9,390 bases of DNA from Psychrilyobacter sp. (GTDB lineage: Bacteria > Fusobacteriota > Fusobacteriia > Fusobacteriales > Fusobacteriaceae): contig JAGLEA010000247.1 in NCBI GenBank assembly GCA_023145315.1, forward strand, positions 1-9,390, read 5' to 3'. Under the pieces are notes generated by a model, which ran no database searches, was not told the origin of the DNA, and saw only the letters and a program-made list of their open reading frames with translations. The translations under genes and the position numbers were made by a program. Positions 8,092-9,390 of the stretch are shown here, in pieces (position 1 is the stretch's first letter; each line of letters opens with the position of its first letter).

Positions 8092-9297
8092 TTAATCTTG
8101 TTCTATAGTAATATCTTCAAATCCCTCATAGATTTCATCATCAAATGTCAAGTTTTCTACCATATCTTCAATATGCTCCTTACAATTAGCTAATTTATAA
8201 CTAGCAGGTAGGGGAGTAGAATCTATAAATTTAAAAGTTTCATCTTTTAAAATTGGTAAAAATGCAGTGATAAGTGGTCTATCAAATTCACTAATATATG
8301 TATGACTACCAAATTGTCCACTATTTTTCATCTTGTTTAGTTCCCTAGCATATTTTGTATGGTTAGAGCAATCGTGAATTAACATATTCCAATTTTCTTT
8401 GACAGCTGTTTCCATAAATTTCAGAGTAACCTTTCTAGACCATAGAGGTGACAGATACCCATCTCTATAAGTATAGAAATTTTCCCCTGTATAGTTATTT
8501 AGATTATCAGTACCTAAGTGTAACTCTGCACAATTCATAAAGTCTAATCCAATAGCTAATATTTCTTCCTTTTTAGCCATAAAATCTTCATAAAATTTAG
8601 GAGTCATAGGAGTTTCTATTCCTACCCACTTGAAATATTTACGAGCTATTCTCATAGCTTCTATAACTTGGTCACTTGTGTCACTAGCATTTAAATTAAA
8701 TCGAATCTCATCAAGCCCAGCATCTGCTAGATCTTTTAAATTTTTCTCTGTACAAAGAGTACCGTTGGTATACATATGTTGATGGACACCTGCATCAGAG
8801 AATTTCTTTACTACATCATAGTATTTTTCTATTTCCATAAATGGCTCTAAATATACATATGCAATTCCAGATGGTGTTTTTTGGATAGAAAGTAGAAGAT
8901 CTATGTCTTCAGGTTCGTATAATTCCTCTCCAATATCCCACATATCTTGAGGGATGGGGTCTACAGAATCTAATGAATCATGGTAATAACAAAACTCACA
9001 ACTAAGGTTACATGTATGAGTCTTCCTAATCCCTCCTAATCCTGTTCCAAATAGACATGAGATACACCCTGGAGGAAATTTTTCTTCTTTTCCAACATAG
9101 TGAGTTCTTCCCTTCATGTTTTTTAGACCTTCGATGTTATCTTGGATTACTTTTATTTCAGCCATATATGACCGTTCTATTTGTCTTTTAGTTGATCTGA
9201 TTATATCTTCATATTCGTCAAAGATTTCTACTGCATCTACAGGAATATCAGCTAGATATTCAAACCATTCTAAAGCTTCTTCTTTACTTATCTTCAT
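8092..9297 (-). CDS. Uncharacterised radical SAM protein with extra upstream CxxC motif
   Basis: 401-residue radical SAM enzyme of unknown substrate. The cluster motif is C96-x3-C100-x2-C103 (CNLSCEFC), the three cysteines that hold the 4Fe-4S cluster used to split S-adenosylmethionine. Barrel strands follow: a segment ending YLEPF near 150, MYTNGTLC at 175-182 and LDEIRFNLNAS at 195-205, all typical of radical SAM cores related to pyruvate formate-lyase activating enzymes. Just before the core, PPGC-x2-C (C78, C81) and a glycine-rich stretch (GTGLGG, 84-89) precede the cluster motif. Further cysteines are C182, C256, C310 and C372, some of which might complete a second cluster with C78/C81. 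Residues 1-73 are helical and charged with no domain I recognise. It is first in an operon with a DEAD-box helicase. Start supported by AAGGAG seven bases upstream. Radical SAM membership is secure; the reaction is not known, and I assign no gene name. Confidence 0.88.
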   Translation of the reverse strand: MKISKEEALEWFEYLADIPVDAVEIFDEYEDIIRSTKRQIERSYMAEIKVIQDNIEGLKNMKGRTHYVGKEEKFPPGCISCLFGTGLGGIRKTHTCNLSCEFCYYHDSLDSVDPIPQDMWDIGEELYEPEDIDLLLSIQKTPSGIAYVYLEPFMEIEKYYDVVKKFSDAGVHQHMYTNGTLCTEKNLKDLADAGLDEIRFNLNASDTSDQVIEAMRIARKYFKWVGIETPMTPKFYEDFMAKKEEILAIGLDFMNCAELHLGTDNLNNYTGENFYTYRDGYLSPLWSRKVTLKFMETAVKENWNMLIHDCSNHTKYARELNKMKNSGQFGSHTYISEFDRPLITAFLPILKDETFKFIDSTPLPASYKLANCKEHIEDMVENLTFDDEIYEGFEDITIEQD

Positions 9298-9304
9298 AAT
9301 TGAA

Positions 9305-9310
9305 CTCCTT
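9305..9310 (-). promoter_or_regulatory. Ribosome binding site of the radical SAM gene
   Basis: CTCCTT on the given strand reads AAGGAG on the minus strand, seven bases before the ATG ending at 9297. A perfect core site that settles this start. Confidence 0.8.
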
Positions 9311-9370
9311 TTTTATCTTTTAAAATCAATATATAAATTTACTCTAATAATTTAAAACTTATAGCTTTTA

Positions 9371-9379
9371 ATTATATCA
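9371..9379 (-). promoter_or_regulatory. Extended -10 promoter of the radical SAM-helicase operon
   Basis: On the minus strand these bases read TGATATAAT, a consensus TATAAT (9371-9376) with the TGn extension. The matching -35 would fall beyond the right edge of the window, so it cannot be seen. Transcription would begin near 9364, leaving an AT-rich leader of about 65 bases with no clear riboswitch or strong hairpin. Confidence 0.55.
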
Positions 9380-9390
9380 TAAATGAGGAG

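Noticed and set aside
7201..8193. Open frames on the + strand across the helicase and into the radical SAM gene.
   Set aside because: They lie antisense to well-supported genes, have no good ribosome binding site and their products resemble no protein. They are by-products of the opposite strand.
9352..9380. TTAAAA and TATCAT 17 bases apart as a + strand promoter.
   Set aside because: Transcription would start on top of the GAGGAG at 9385-9390, leaving no leader. The hexamers are also weak in such AT-rich DNA.

Overview
The window is a strongly AT-rich stretch that encodes a Gram-negative-type envelope efflux machine. Low GC, purine-rich Shine-Dalgarno sites, an 'SVFAKE'-style signal peptide cleavage region and a TolC-type outer membrane channel together suggest a member of the Fusobacteriota (Fusobacterium, Ilyobacter, Propionigenium, Psychrilyobacter or similar). 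This is inference from composition and gene content; no phylogenetic marker gene is present.

Left block, + strand, 161-6720: a tight three-gene operon for a tripartite RND efflux pump. The order is outer membrane channel, lipoprotein membrane fusion adaptor, inner membrane RND permease, with gaps of 21 and 11 bases. All three genes are intact. The notable part is the first gene. Its TolC domain (about residue 323 onward) is preceded by a complete extra domain of about 270 residues that looks like a type 1 periplasmic substrate-binding protein of the ABC_sub_bind kind. The channel therefore appears to carry its own ligand-binding module in the periplasm. The permease also lacks the lysine and the second aspartate of the classical AcrB proton relay, having asparagines there.

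Middle, 6721-6794: a convergent intergenic gap filled by a perfect 17-bp inverted repeat flanked by A and T tracts. It can end transcription from both sides.

Right block, - strand, 9297-6795: a two-gene operon read right to left. It starts with an uncharacterised radical SAM protein carrying an additional CxxC motif just before its cluster motif, followed 13 bases later by a DEAD-box RNA helicase with a basic tail. An extended -10 promoter for this operon is visible near the right edge.

No tRNA, rRNA, CRISPR array, insertion sequence or attachment site was recognised. No regulator gene for the pump lies inside the window; if there is a local one it is beyond the left edge.
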